Assembly: GCA_035772785.1 (NCBI GenBank)
Contig: JAOCPU010000003.1
Coordinates: forward strand, 124,001 to 188,000
Source of the DNA: Phlebiopsis flavidoalba
Lineage: Eukaryota; Basidiomycota; Agaricomycetes; Polyporales; Phanerochaetaceae
Length of the DNA stretch: 64,000 bases
Direction: 5' to 3'
Shown: positions 34,548 through 45,871 of the stretch, in pieces
How positions within the stretch are numbered: the first letter of the stretch is position 1
Layout of the letters: each line of letters begins with the position of its first letter
The notes under the pieces: model-generated
Databases searched by the model: none
Told to the model about the DNA's origin: nothing
The model's input: only the letters and a program-made list of their open reading frames with translations
Translations under genes and position numbers: made by a program

Positions 34548-36806
34548 ATGCTCCCCCAGTCATCCCCCGGGCTACGGGAACGGTTTGTCAGTGCCGAAAC
34601 GGAATTTCTGGATGCGCTCAGCAACGGTGAAGAGGCGTTACTGACTCGACTTTGATAAAAAGCTGTCGACCCTACGACAACGACTTTCAGCAAGCCGTCA
34701 ATTCGTCTTTGGTCGACGAAGCAACTATCACTGTCGCTCAGAGCAGTAGCCTCTCGTGTCATGATCCTAGGCCTTAATTTTGACTGCTCTCGTGAATCGG
34801 AATCCTCTGCTCTCCACTCTACTTCTCTGCTCACCGAGGTGGATGAGCAGCTCTTTGCACAGTTGTCTTTGGAGGATAAGCCTGCGCAGAAGAAACGCCT
34901 CGCCCCGCCTGCACCTCCACATTCCAAACAGCTGCCTCCGTTCATATCCGAGGCTTACACCTGGCTTATCTCAAAACGTTGCAAATCCATACCCTGCAGC
35001 CGTAATCAAGAAGTCCCTCTCCAGGCAAGGCACGCGGGTGTCTCTCAGCGCTCTATTGAAGGATGGTTCAAAGCTATTCGATCGCACATCGGCTGGACCT
35101 CACTATGCAAGCGCTACTTCCGATGGTTGCCGCAGTCTAGCTAACAGCTGCAGCTACTGCCGTCTTGTCAAATGATAGCAATGCGCGTATTCCTTTTGAC
35201 GTTGCGTCCTCGATATCCAACACCGATTTGCACGTCAAAACTCGTGTGGTACAACTTGTTACCCATCCCGAGCGTAAGTGGATGCGCCCACGTCCTTGCG
35301 ATGACATCATCAACTACTACCGCTCTAGGACGGCTAGGCCTCCTCATTTCTGAACTTGGTACCGGTGAGGTAACTCCTTGTCTGAAGGTTCCAAGGCCTC
35401 GACACCCTTAATCCGACTTTCCGTAAACCGCGCGGAAGCTCACGCAGCCTGCCGCTAATCACTAACCTGCGTCCCTACACTATCTCCATCCAGCCCTCCC
35501 TCTCATCGTGTTTCACATACTCGGATTTGACGACGTGAAGGTCCGATTGTCTTATCATGGTCAGGGATCAATCTGTGGTCACGAGTAAACGGTCGCTTGT
35601 GCGGACGAACGAGGGAGATCCGCAGAGCCGGGTTCCCCCGGGATTTTATAGCGACATGCGACATTCCTTGAGACACGTTCCCAGTACGTATCTCCTTACC
35701 TATCATGACAATTACTGAACTCTTCCAGTGAGTACGTACACCTTCACTCCCGACTTCGTCCATTATCCCTACCTTTGGGCTTTGTTTTAGTTGACCAGGT
35801 TCCTATTACCCCAGCAGTTCCTGAGAATCGCGCGGTGCTCGGGAAATAAACCACAATCACATTGTACGCTCGTGCGGATGGAACATCATCCTTCAGACCA
35901 TGGCGGCTCTCATGAAGCGCCGCAGATCTGACGCGGGGGGGTACCCATCTCAACAAACGCTTCAAATGCGAGCCGCCCACAGTCACGCATGTGACGATCC
36001 CATTCACCGTCGCGTACGGTACTCAAGCAGAACCTGACTCACTCCCCTGTGGACGTAGTCCCTAAACACGGCCGTACATGACTTCACCTTTGACTTCAGT
36101 GGGGATCTTTTCAGCATCCCCACTATTTCATCGACACCGCACGATGACCAGGACAGCCAGGGAACTCGCCTCCCGTCAAACGTTCCCAGACAGAATATCT
36201 GCCTGATCCACATCTCATAATATGTCGCCTGGTGAGTAAGTCGCGGCTTCCTGGTCAACGGACGTAACTTACGTGTATGTGCTCAACCACTTGGCAGACA
36301 CGCAGTCTCTGAAGATGCTATACTCTCCCGTCAACGCAGCACGAGGCGAGTTCTCTAATATTGTGACGTGTCCCATCAAACTTGAATTGCGCTGACCCAA
36401 TGTCCTCAGTGTACACTAAGTCGTCGGCTCCAACAAGGGTATACACAGTCTCTCGCTCCCCTTCAGGGAATGAGAACATTCTCCTCGAAATCGACGCCAC
36501 TCTTGCACAGCTTTGGGTCCGATATACACCGCGCCGTGTCGGTGCTGTCACGGTGGTCCACTCCATATTCACTCTCCCCTACCGACTCTGGAGACAGCTG
36601 TCCAAGGCTTAGAGGGGTTTTTTCCTCGCAGCCACCCGCGGATCGACAAAACTTTGAGCTCTTGATCTCTTCGTTGAACGCCATGCCGCATTCCGCGGTC
36701 GATAAACCGGAGCCCATTTTAAACTGGCAGTATGATTTAGGCCTCCTACCAGCGGTTTTATCCGACATATCGTTCGATCAGATTATGCCGTCACTTTCAC
36801 TATAGT
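34548..36806 (+). CDS. HD1: HD1-class (TALE-like) mating-type homeodomain protein (MAT-A)
   Basis: Partner of HD2. The ATG at 34548 gives RERFVSAETEFLDALSNGEEAL, a typical HD1 start with a short acidic dimerisation region. The TALE-like homeodomain reads PPFISEAYTWLIS then, one frame over, NVANPYPAAVIKKSLSRQ, then GVSQRSIEGWFKAIRSHIGWTSLCKRYF (34935-35118). The NPYP and IGWTSLC motifs are hallmarks of HD1. The usual contact residue in WFxN is Ala here (WFKA). Beyond 35160 the frames continue (NDSNARIPFDVASSI) into a Ser/Pro/Thr-rich C-terminus that I follow to a plausible end ISFDQIMPSLSL at 36806, but exon structure from 35300 onward is uncertain. Confidence 0.75.
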
Positions 36807-37814
36807 CAGTGTGACACTCGTCCACCGCTACTTTGGTAGTAGTCCACCGGTTCTATTCGATTGACCCGAAACATCCGCGATTCGATTCGCAAGAAACGGA
36901 AACGACTCACTCGTGTATATAAGCTATGTACCCGACTTTGACATCATCCCCTCAAAGCTGCTGACCCTTTTCGCAGGATCCAAACTCATGCGTGTACAAT
37001 GTCAATTTCATAAGTATCATGGCAAAATCATGGACAAATGAACGTTTTGTAACTTCTGTAACTTATAGTTATTTATGCTGCATTGTCAATCGATCTCTGT
37101 TTTGATTAGTTTTTTTTTTTTTTTTTGTTTGAGCAATCCGGGAGCGCAATCGACTATGGTCAGGCCCACTCCCTTCGCCTGTTTGATTGGTTTGACCTTT
37201 GACATTTGCGTCATGGGGTTGATAATGCATGCGTTTCATGATATGTGAGCCTGACAAGACTTTCCCCCCCCTTCGTTCCTCTTGGGATTTACGGGCGTAA
37301 GGGACCTGTAGCACATATGCGCGGTGTATAATACGTTAGGGATGCTACGTCGTTGCAAATTGCCTCGCGTAAACGCTGTGGGTTTAAGTAATACAATCCC
37401 ACGAGCATTGCCGACTGTACATAATGCTTTCGAACTACGATCTAGGGCCGGGAAAGACAAAAGGAATGGTAAAGAGTCTGGATTCTCGACTGAGTATCAA
37501 CAGGTCGTGTCGAAAGGTCTCATGCTAAGCCCCCCCCCTTCCTCTCCTGGGTGTATGGCCGGTGATGCAGTAAAATATAAACCATTAGAACATCTTCTCG
37601 ATTGACGAGGCGGCTTTAGGCCGCTATGATTTGAAGTGACTTGTATAGCACTGTTTGGTATGAGGTGAGTTAGAAAGTAATCTTCCAGTCCGAACTATCG
37701 TCGAGCGCACACCCCAATCCCATGAGCCCGCCAAGTCGCCGCCGGTGTTGCTGTCCTCCTGTGGCTAGCACTTAAACTATAGACTGACCAAGGTGATGTC
37801 TTCAATAGACGGTC
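36807..37814. other. intergenic 1 kb, includes a poly-T run
   Basis: AT-rich DNA between HD1 and the candidate beta-flanking gene, with an uninterrupted T run at 37110-37126. A 93-codon open frame on + (37324-37605) has no motif and I do not call it. Confidence 0.45.
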
Positions 37815-39010
37815 ATGGCGGCGCCGTTGGAAACGGCTATGCCTGCTTTATTTCCAGAGCCGCTCCGCCGGAAGTTAGTCAAAAGCTTCGTCGCTTTCAA
37901 GCCATATGCCGAATTGCTAGATGAAGCTCGGTCTGTGAGCCGCCGTCCTCTGCTGCACTACCGCCCGAAGTGAACTTCTTCAGAATCTAAGGAAAGCGAA
38001 GGTGCGCGTAGAACTACGCATCACACGTGCATTAGTGCAGGCTGTAGAATTATTACCATGCGATGGCAGCCGCGCTTTCCCCTGGAGCTGGCGTCTCTAG
38101 GCTTAGGACGCTCCCGTTTTTTTTGTTTGTTTTTCGCTGGCCCATTGATTGTAGGCCCGAGAAGTGAGCTTCCTATGGACGTGCCTCCGCACTTCATCAA
38201 CGTGGGCGTATCGGTGCCTCCATTCCTAGCTGTCAACGGTTTCAAATACCATTAAATGACGAGACCACACAACATCTCAACGGACCTGGTTTCTGGTTTC
38301 AAGAATCCGCATTGCCCGAGGATGTAAGGACGGACGCCTTATGTTCGCGCAGAGCCCTGACGCAGCTCGCATATGTTCACGACCTCATGTCAGTGTGGTC
38401 CTAACCCCGCAGGCACAGATCACAGTGCGAATTACACTCATGATCCCGTGTGCTTCGGCCGAACGGGGTATTACGACACATTATGAGGACCGTCAGTTCC
38501 GTTGTTAAGGCCCTCTCCTCCCTGTGTAGCTCCTGGTCATTTCCCCCACCCTGGTAACTCCGCGGGGGTGGACGATGGTTATCTACGGCACAGACAGTTT
38601 GTACTCATGATGTTCCTCCTCTGTGGCGAACCGCGAAATCTGCTGCTCCTGGACCATCAACAATGTGATTGTGAATGCAGCGACATACTCGCATAGTAAG
38701 AATGAACAGTGTACTCGATCGTTGCGCCGAGTTCTTTTGTACACATTACCTGGCTGCGGGCCTCTCAAGGAACTGCTGTCCGAGCTTGAATGAAGTTATC
38801 CTGTAGAGAACGACACAGTGTCAGAAACCAGGGAGGGGACCATGCGGTGACGCTGCGCGTCACCATTGACGGTCTGTTTTTGTGAACAGTGATAGGAAGA
38901 TTGGAACGAATGCTGTGGTTACTCATATACCGTTCGGGTACTTGCCGAAAATGACTCCAGAGGAGCTACATGCTCCGCTTCGCGCTTGGTGAGCGCTTGA
39001 CAGATGGGAA
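37815..39010 (+). CDS. conserved fungal protein of unknown function; candidate beta-flanking gene (beta-fg)
   Basis: The ATG at 37815 opens AAPLETAMPALFPEPLRRKL and VKSFVAFKPYAELLDEARS. Later blocks are LRKAKVRVELRITRALVQAVELL (37990-38055), FPLELASLGLGRS (38074-38115), PLIVGPRSELPMDVPPHFINV (38142-38205), ALTQLAYVHDLMSVW (38355-38400) and NAVVTHIPFGYLPKMTPEELHAPLRA (38907-38985). The consistent protein-like signal across exons argues for a real, constrained gene. No catalytic motif seen. Its place next to HD1, opposite MIP, matches the conserved beta-fg of Agaricomycete MAT-A loci. That identity rests on position, not on a sequence match I can verify. The 3' end is approximate, with several frame changes. 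Confidence 0.55.
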
Positions 39011-39689
39011 GGTTGTCCCCATTCGTCGTTGCACGGAGACGTGAGGTTTTGTTTTATCGGGTTTTGGGGGCTACGACTACCTCGGCAATAAATGAGGAGT
39101 CAACCATTGACCTTCCTGGAACTCTTTTGTATCTAAAACTTGCTTGGATTGGATAAGTGGGCATGAGCTTGGTTTGGATCTGGTAGCTGGAATTTGATTC
39201 CAGATATTAGGTTTGCGTTGGTTCAGAAGCTCTGAGAAGCAGCCTCCACTTTTGATTGAAAGGTGTCAACGCCAGTGACCTTCTGTCCCTGCGACCTGCG
39301 ATCTTGAGCGATCATTACGGCTTAAGCGACTCATGCCCTGACCGTCATCTGAGCCTAGCGACCCTAGACGCGACCCGCGACCAGGATCCATATTTTGCGA
39401 CGCGATGGTGACTAATGTGACGTAACGCGCGGCGTTCACGCAGTCTATCTCACCTGCAATAATCGGAGAGTGAACGCGTCCTTGGTCTGGATGATCGTAG
39501 ATTTGAAGTCGCCTGGTCGCAACCTGTCGCAACGTGTCGGTCAGCTGTCTTCAAAACCCTTCCCCCCACGTCCTACCATCACCTACAGTATCCATTTAGG
39601 AACGCCGCCGTCTACGAGTAAGTATCGACGATAGTGACACACACGTAGGTTACTACTTCTTATTGATATTTAGAATTCCCACACCGATA
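39011..39689. other. intergenic 0.7 kb
   Basis: No supported gene. An 88-codon minus-strand frame (39266-39532) lacks motifs. The segment 39290-39390 contains several short gcgacc/gcgatc near-repeats without clear periodicity. Confidence 0.4.
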
Positions 39690-40838
39690 TGAGCTCTTTG
39701 AGGCAGATGCCAAAGACAAATACCAACCCTGCGACCGCGGTCTCGGAGCGCGATGAGGGCTTCCCGCTACCACCGTTCGTGTGTGTAGTACCAACGCGTG
39801 TGGTTTGACGACGGTAACATAGTGTTGCGTGGCCGGAAGGTATGCGTTTCAAACTACATCGCATAGCATGCTGAGTAGAGGAGAGACGAATAAGGTGTCT
39901 ATGGCCACTCGAATGTCTTCCGAGATATGTTCGAAATGTCCCAGCCAGGAGGGGGGAGATGACGATGAACATAGAAGGGATCCCAGTGGTCGACATGCAT
40001 GACTCTCCTAATGATTTGAAGATTTTTTTGAGGTTGATCTACGACGGCATGTGAGAGTTTGACGAACACGACTGTTGCATGGAATGCTCGTTTAGCTGAC
40101 ACTGATTGATAGGTCTTTTACCGCAGAAGGAAAGCCGACCTGGTCAGTCGTGCGTACAGCCTATCTTCTAGGCCTCAAGTACCAAGTCGAAAACCTGACG
40201 AGGGAAGCAATACGGTTTCTCGGGGACTTTCCTGTCAGGGGACATACACCAGTGGGATCAAGCTACGAAAGACCCCCCCTTCTCGATACACAAAAGAAGA
40301 CCTTCAAGAATTTCGATCGCAAAGGATCACGCAAGATGTACCAGCGCTGCACCAGAAGGCTCTTTATAGGTGTGCAGTCCATCTCCGTACCCTAGAACTC
40401 CCTCCGCGGCGTCGAAGGGTCTCCTGAGGATAAACATATATATTGGCCGCGTTGCAACCGCACGATGCATCGATATGCAGCTTTGGCTTCTCAGCCACGA
40501 CGACTCGCTCTACAAAGTGTGTCGCGCAGGGGCCGAACCTCATCCATACACATTTGTCAAGCTGCCGCTCAGGACGTATGTGCGACCGGAAACCACATAT
40601 TGCGAGTGTTTGGCCCACGAACCCCAAATTCCAAGGTCGCGGACCAAGCCCCCCCCCTCTCTACCTTCAGCGGACTTTCATACAGGGGTCCCGATCTTCC
40701 CGGACCACACGCCGCCACCTACCCACAAGTTAATGTGTGGTTCTTGCAAGGAGGATATGCAGCATCGAGCCGACAGTTTTCGCACCAGACACTCCTGAAG
40801 AGGGACTGGACAAATGGCACCTTCTGAAGGGATATTAG
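39690..40838 (+). CDS. BTB/POZ domain protein
   Basis: Agaricomycete BTB/POZ protein, a family usually acting in protein-protein interaction or as cullin-3 adaptor; this one is uncharacterised. After an N-terminal Met (39690, MSSLRQMPK) the BTB fold is read across frames: DDGNIVL (39808-39830), NVFRDMFEMSQPG (39913-39950), VVDMHDSPNDLKIFLRLIYDGM (39988-40050), VRTAYLLGLKYQVENLTREAI (40147-40215). Further on: KKTFKNF, CIDMQLWLLSHDDSLYKVC (40470-40522) and a C-terminal CGSCKEDMQHRADS segment (40737-40780) whose C-x2-C is typical of these proteins. The reading KWHLLKGY ends at 40838. Four or more frame changes. Confidence 0.7.
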
Positions 40839-40936
40839 CTCATTAAATCACCCGACGAAGATATTCGGTATAATCATTATTCATATGTATTGTCATAGTA
40901 CAGTGTTCATATTCCACTTGGTTAGTCAAGAGCCCT

Positions 40937-42006
40937 TCAAGGGTTCTTCAGCAGATAACCGCCATCGACGGCAATTGTCTATAGGTGCACACTGTTAAAT
41001 ATTGTTTCAAGTGATTTAGACGAAGGCACCCACCTGTCCGTATAGATACTGATTGGATGCGATGTACAATGCCGTCTGAGCCATGTCACTAATCGGCTCC
41101 AGGCCGACCGCAGGAATACCCTTCTTCTCGCCGTAGTCGTCTCCAGTACCGATTTGCGACTTGTTTTGTTCATCTATCCCGCCCGCTGCACGACTCCATT
41201 GTCACTCTAAATTATCTCGATGATACTTACATAGACTTACCTGTCATTTGACTAGGGAATATGCCGGGTGCGATCGAGTTGGACGCGGACCTTCACCCCA
41301 GGTTGGCTGAGCTCTTGGGCGAGAAGGTTGTTTAGCTGGATCGTCGCCGCTTTAGAGACGTTTTATAGTTGAAGTGATGAGCTGGGTATGGTACGAGTGA
41401 TACAGAGATCGACGAGATGTTTATGACACAAGACGTGAAGCCTCGGGGCGATTTGCGGCGGACAACAAAGCAAGGAATGCGACAGAGGTGAAGAAGTAGC
41501 TGAGCAGTATGAGAGACTTTGTAAACGTTCATATGCGCGCATATACTCACCCAATAACGTTTGTACGGAAGATGGATTCCCAGTCCTCCCACTTCTCCTT
41601 CCAGAGTTCGTCCCGGAGGGCTTCCGCACATCTCCTGACCCTTCTCAACAGAGCTCGTGCCGAGACTGATGCCAGCGTTGTTGACGAGGACGTCCAACTT
41701 CTTCTCTTTGCTGGCTACCTCTTTTGCCAACTGTTCGATGGAGGCTTTGTCGGTGATATCGGCAGTCAAAGGGATGAGCTGTCCCTTCGGGCTGGCAAGG
41801 TTCTTGCCCCAAGTATCCACAGCATTCTCGAGAGCGTCTGCTCGTCGTCCAAAACGATGTAGACCCGCGCACCGTGGTTAGCCCCCCCGAAGCCCTGAGC
41901 TATCATGAGACCCGATGCCTGTCGCGCCGCCGGTGACGAGGACGACAACCCAATCCTCGACGTTGAAGAGGTTGTTGTTGGTAAATTGGGTGCTGTTCGA
42001 GGACAT
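40937..42006 (-). CDS. short-chain dehydrogenase/reductase (SDR)
   Basis: NAD(P)-dependent oxidoreductase, substrate unknown. From the ATG at 42006: VEDWVVVLVTGGATGIG (the TGxxxGxG cofactor site, about 41910-41970, with one base shift), LIPLTADITDKASIEQLAKEV (41710-41780), KLDVLVNNAGISLGTSS (NNAG motif, 41650-41705), a catalytic-region reading INISSIS then YN.SK-type residues (41335-41430), GLEPISDMAQTALYIASNQYLYGQ (41030-41105) and the C-terminal TIAVDGGYLLKNP (stop at 40937). Three to four introns are present. The order and length (about 290 residues) are normal for a classical SDR. Confidence 0.85.
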
Positions 42007-42584
42007 GATGCTGTTGAAACTGAAGCTCGAAATCCATACTACATGTATGTCGGGTTTTATACTGCTGAGCGTTGTTCTTCTGAGGGGATGGCCCAGAGAT
42101 GACCTCGTTCGTTGACGTCAGCTCCACTGCAAGTCGTAGGAGCGGCTTGATCTCTTGCCAGAGCAATCGTGTATTCACAATACATACGAATTTAGCTATA
42201 TGCATGAGCACAACTAGGAGTAGTTTCTGAGCACAACCAGGCACGGTACTGAGAAGTAACTCACATTTTGATTGTCCACCTGGCCGTCGTGAGTCGCGGA
42301 AATTGCGACCGTTTTCGAAGCCATACATGGCACGGCTCACTCTGTACTCTGTGATCAAAATTTATGGCAACGTTTATATCAGTTCACTGCGATAGTCCGA
42401 CCAGCAATGGTGGTTGATTTGAAAGTTGAGTAGACGCGGCGGCTCGGCTATGACGTACGCCGGCCAATCAGAGGAGGCTTGGTGCTTTGCGGCTTGTGCG
42501 CTCAACACTTGCGACTCTCCGCTTGCTCTCCGCCGCACGCCGCTTGCTCAAGATGCCTGCGCGGTAGCTCTCTCCCCCTCGACC
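42007..42584. promoter_or_regulatory. divergent promoter region between the SDR and the ADCK2-like gene
   Basis: About 580 bp between outward-reading genes. The open frame 41903-42358 (-) is an upstream extension of the SDR frame and the ORFs from 42426 (+) lead into the kinase gene; neither has separate support. Confidence 0.4.
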
Positions 42585-44997
42585 ATGACTTTTCGCTGGG
42601 CCTCCATGCCACCTGGCATGAGGCAAACGGTCCAATCTTACCTGGACATTTCCCTCCATCGGACGACGCCTCGCAATGCCTTCGTGTGGACGCGACGGGC
42701 GCATACAGGCGCCCCCTTTGCGCCTCACATATCGCCGCAAGGGTCGAGAGGTGCTCGGAAGTATCTTTGGCTCCTCCCAGTAGCGGGAGGACTGGGATTA
42801 TACCTCTCTCCGAAGCCTAAATCCCTCTTTCCGGACCTGTTGTCTTCCCCCCACCATCATACCCTGCAATGAACTCTGCACGCGTCCTCCTGAGCCGACC
42901 ATCCACTCTCCGGCGGAGCCTAACCAATCCATTGTCATACAAATTGCATACTTCTTTCGCGACAACATATGGGAACCGGTCCTCACTGCGCGGAGACTGG
43001 TGTATCTCCTCATTTTATTCATCCCAGTCCTGGTCACGTCGCCCATGCTACTGGTCGGAGTCCCGCGAAAAGGCGTTTGGGGGAGACAGATGGGGGGCCG
43101 TGGTGTGGTGGTACGAATTCTTGACTGGGTCAGATGCAGCGAGCTGGACCAACCTTTGTAAAGGTGCGCACACGACCGGCTGTACACAGTACCTGACGCT
43201 GACATGACCTCCCTTCGCACTTCAGTTAGGTCAATGGGCTGCATCTCGTGCGGACTTATTCCCGAAGCTGTTATGCGATCGTATGGGAGCACTGCACTCG
43301 CGGGGCAAGGCCCACCCGTTCGCTCACACGAGGCAGGTCGTGGAACGGGTCTTTGATAGGCCATTTGACGAAGTGTTCGACGAGTTTGAAGCGAAGCCAA
43401 TAGGCACCGGAGCCATTGCTCAGGTATATATTATACTACACCTTTAGTCGTACTAAGTCTGACATATGTTCCAGGTGTATCGAGCCAAGCTTCGAAGTGA
43501 TCTCATCCCGCCCTCTCATCTTACTCCTAAGCGGCCGACCATCACCGGACCCGCCGGACTCGCACCAGCTATCCTACAACCCGCTGCTGTCGTTCCTACA
43601 ATGCGGTTGCTATTAAGATTCTCCATCCGAAAGTCGAGAAGATGATTAACCGGGACTTGAAGATCATGACTTTCTTCGCAAACGCCTTGACGCTTATTCC
43701 TGGTGTACAATGGCTCTCCCTGCCCGAGGAAGTCGAAGTCTTTGGCCGCATGATGCGCGAACAGCTCGATCTGCGCAACGAGGCTCGGAATCTCGCCGAG
43801 TTTGAGACTCGGTTCGCAGGACGACGATTACCGATTATGTTCCCCGCCCTCTTGATACATGGAGTACGAGCAACATGCTCATAGAAGAGTATCAGAATGC
43901 CCTATCCTTAGAAGACTTCCTGCGAAACGGTGGCGGACCATTTAAACGATACACTTGCCGAGGTTGGCTTAGATGCATTCCTAGTGAGTTTCCTTTCGTA
44001 TCTTCTCTGGTGTGAGTTACCAACGCCACTTTCAGAATATGCTTCTCCTCGATAATTTTGTCCATTCGGACCTACATCGAGGGTAATATCATGATCAAGT
44101 TTACGAAACCACAGTCAACGGCCACATTACTCAAGAACGCATGGAGCGCATTATTCAGATCAAAGGAACAGAAAGCGAATGACGATCTCGCGAATGCGGG
44201 ATCCATGTACCTAGATCCAGCGACCGAAACGATCGTCGACGAACTTCGCAACCTTCGCAAAGATCCTCGAGCGTGGCGGGCCGAGCTAGGCAAAATCCAC
44301 GACGAAGGCTACCTGCCAGAAATTGTATTCATCGATGCGGGCCTTGTCACCACACTGGATTCCACGAACCGTCGCAACTTCCTCGACCTCTTCCGCGCTA
44401 TCGCTGAGTTCGATGGGTACCACGCCGGAGAGCTCATGGTCGAGCGGTGTCGCACCCCCGAGCTCGCGGTGGACCCAGAGACGTTTGCGCTGAAGATGCA
44501 ACACATCGTGCTGCAAGTGAAGCGCAAAACGTTCTCCCTGGGTCAGATCAAGATTTCAGATATTCTTCATTCTGTCCTGAAAGCGGTGAGGGAGCACCAT
44601 GTGAAGATGGAGGCCGATTTTTGTCAACACTGTAATTTCGGTGCTTCTACTGGAAGGAATCGGAAGACAGCTCGACCCTGGCCTGGACCTCTTCAAGAGC
44701 GCCCTGCCTATCCTGAGACAACTTGGAAGACAGATGAGTACGCAAGAAAACATCAAGCAGATGGAGAGGAGCAATTTGGGAGCTTTCCTGAAGGTGTGTA
44801 GCCACCCTGATGACATCCCATTCAGTTGTGATTAATGCTGCTTCGCAGGTGTGGGTCTACATGGAAGCCAGAGAGCTTGCGTCTTCGGCGTTGGTAGACG
44901 CGGACGAACTGGTCAAGTACGATTGGTCGGTGTCTCACGTCCCTTTACCGGTTCAACAGCATGCTGATCCTGATCTAGGTTAACAACCGCGGTTTAG
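42585..44997 (+). CDS. ADCK2/Cqd1 (YPL109-like) UbiB-family atypical kinase, mitochondrial
   Basis: UbiB/ABC1 protein-kinase-like protein, implicated in coenzyme Q and lipid handling in mitochondria. The ATG at 42585 starts an Arg-rich presequence-like segment, then a hydrophobic LLPVAGGLGLYLS. Core motifs: GPTFVKLGQWAASRADLFP (the KxGQ-type motif, split by an intron, 43143-43265), AHPFAHTRQVVERVF, FEAKPIGTGAIAQVYRAKL (43390-43495; Ala-rich GxGAIAQVY loop), VAIKILHPKVEKMI (43605-43645), EQLDLRNEARNL (43758-43795), NFVHSDLHRGNIMIKF (44058-44103), VFIDAGLVTTL (DFG-like IDAG, 44325-44360) and the tail DADELVKYDW-LTTAV ending at 44997. The order fits the ADCK2 subgroup. YPL109-type genes are reported near MAT-A in several mushrooms. 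Confidence 0.85.
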
Positions 44998-45871
44998 AGA
45001 GTGTCACCTACTACTTACAACATCAACTACTGCATAGTGTACTCATTTCCCAATTATGCAAAGACGCACCATTCAACAAGTTTATCTGCTGGTTCTTAGG
45101 TTTGCCTCCTCGGGCCACAGATCCGAAGCGTGAGCGTTGGCGGCGCCAGAGAGGATTGGGCAAGTGCGAGCAGCGAAACGCGGTTCCCAGGAACTTCTCA
45201 CGGGCGTTCCAGACGCGCCGCTGTCGCGCTGTTTCACGAACGGAGTAACCCAATCAAAGTTTTTCATGGACACGGCCTGAAACGTCGCAGGGTATCGCGC
45301 GTGCATGAGGCTATCGACGCTCTGTCTTGTCCTCTCAACGGCCCGCCACAGTTGAAGCCCGGACCGCCGTCTCACGGTTTATTGGCTGGGCTGCTCACTT
45401 CTTCGCATTGCGAACCTGTGTGTCTGCGGGACGCTCAGAGGTTCTCCCCTGTTTACGTGTTCTGATGATAACGGATGCTTTCGTCACGCCCATTGTTGCA
45501 CCAGTGAGCCTCCCAGCGAGTGCGTCCTTGCGGAGCTCAGGCAGACGTCCCCCCCCGGACGATTCTAGTCGCCTCCCATAAAAAAAGAGTAAGCGTTGCT
45601 TACGTCAGTAGTGACGCTGCCTCAGACGCCCGAGAAGACTGGCATGGCCGGACATCACGCTGCAAAAGGGATCATCCCAGCGCTTAACTGCCCCGGTTTC
45701 GCGGGGGAAATGGGCGCTAGATGATGTTGCCAGAATTTGTCTGGGGGTCGCCCTGGACGCTAAGAGTCGGTTCTGCGAACTTGAAGGAACACGTCCTCGA
45801 CGTCCGCGACGTTCTCCTCGTCCCCTCTCCTTGCTTTTGTTCCCTTTTGTCCCAGCGCATCTTGCGCTAGC
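44998..45871. other. unassigned 0.9 kb between the kinase and glycogenin
   Basis: Contains a fairly long open frame on + (45130-45465, 111 codons) and one on - (45082-45375), both without recognisable domains. A short reading NKFICWFLGLPPRATDPK near 45075-45130 follows the kinase stop directly. I do not assign a gene. Confidence 0.35.

Noticed and set aside
37110..37126. Run of 17 T as a terminator or poly(A) retrotransposon tail
   Set aside because: No target-site duplication or reverse-transcriptase remnant nearby; simple homopolymer, also an error-prone context.
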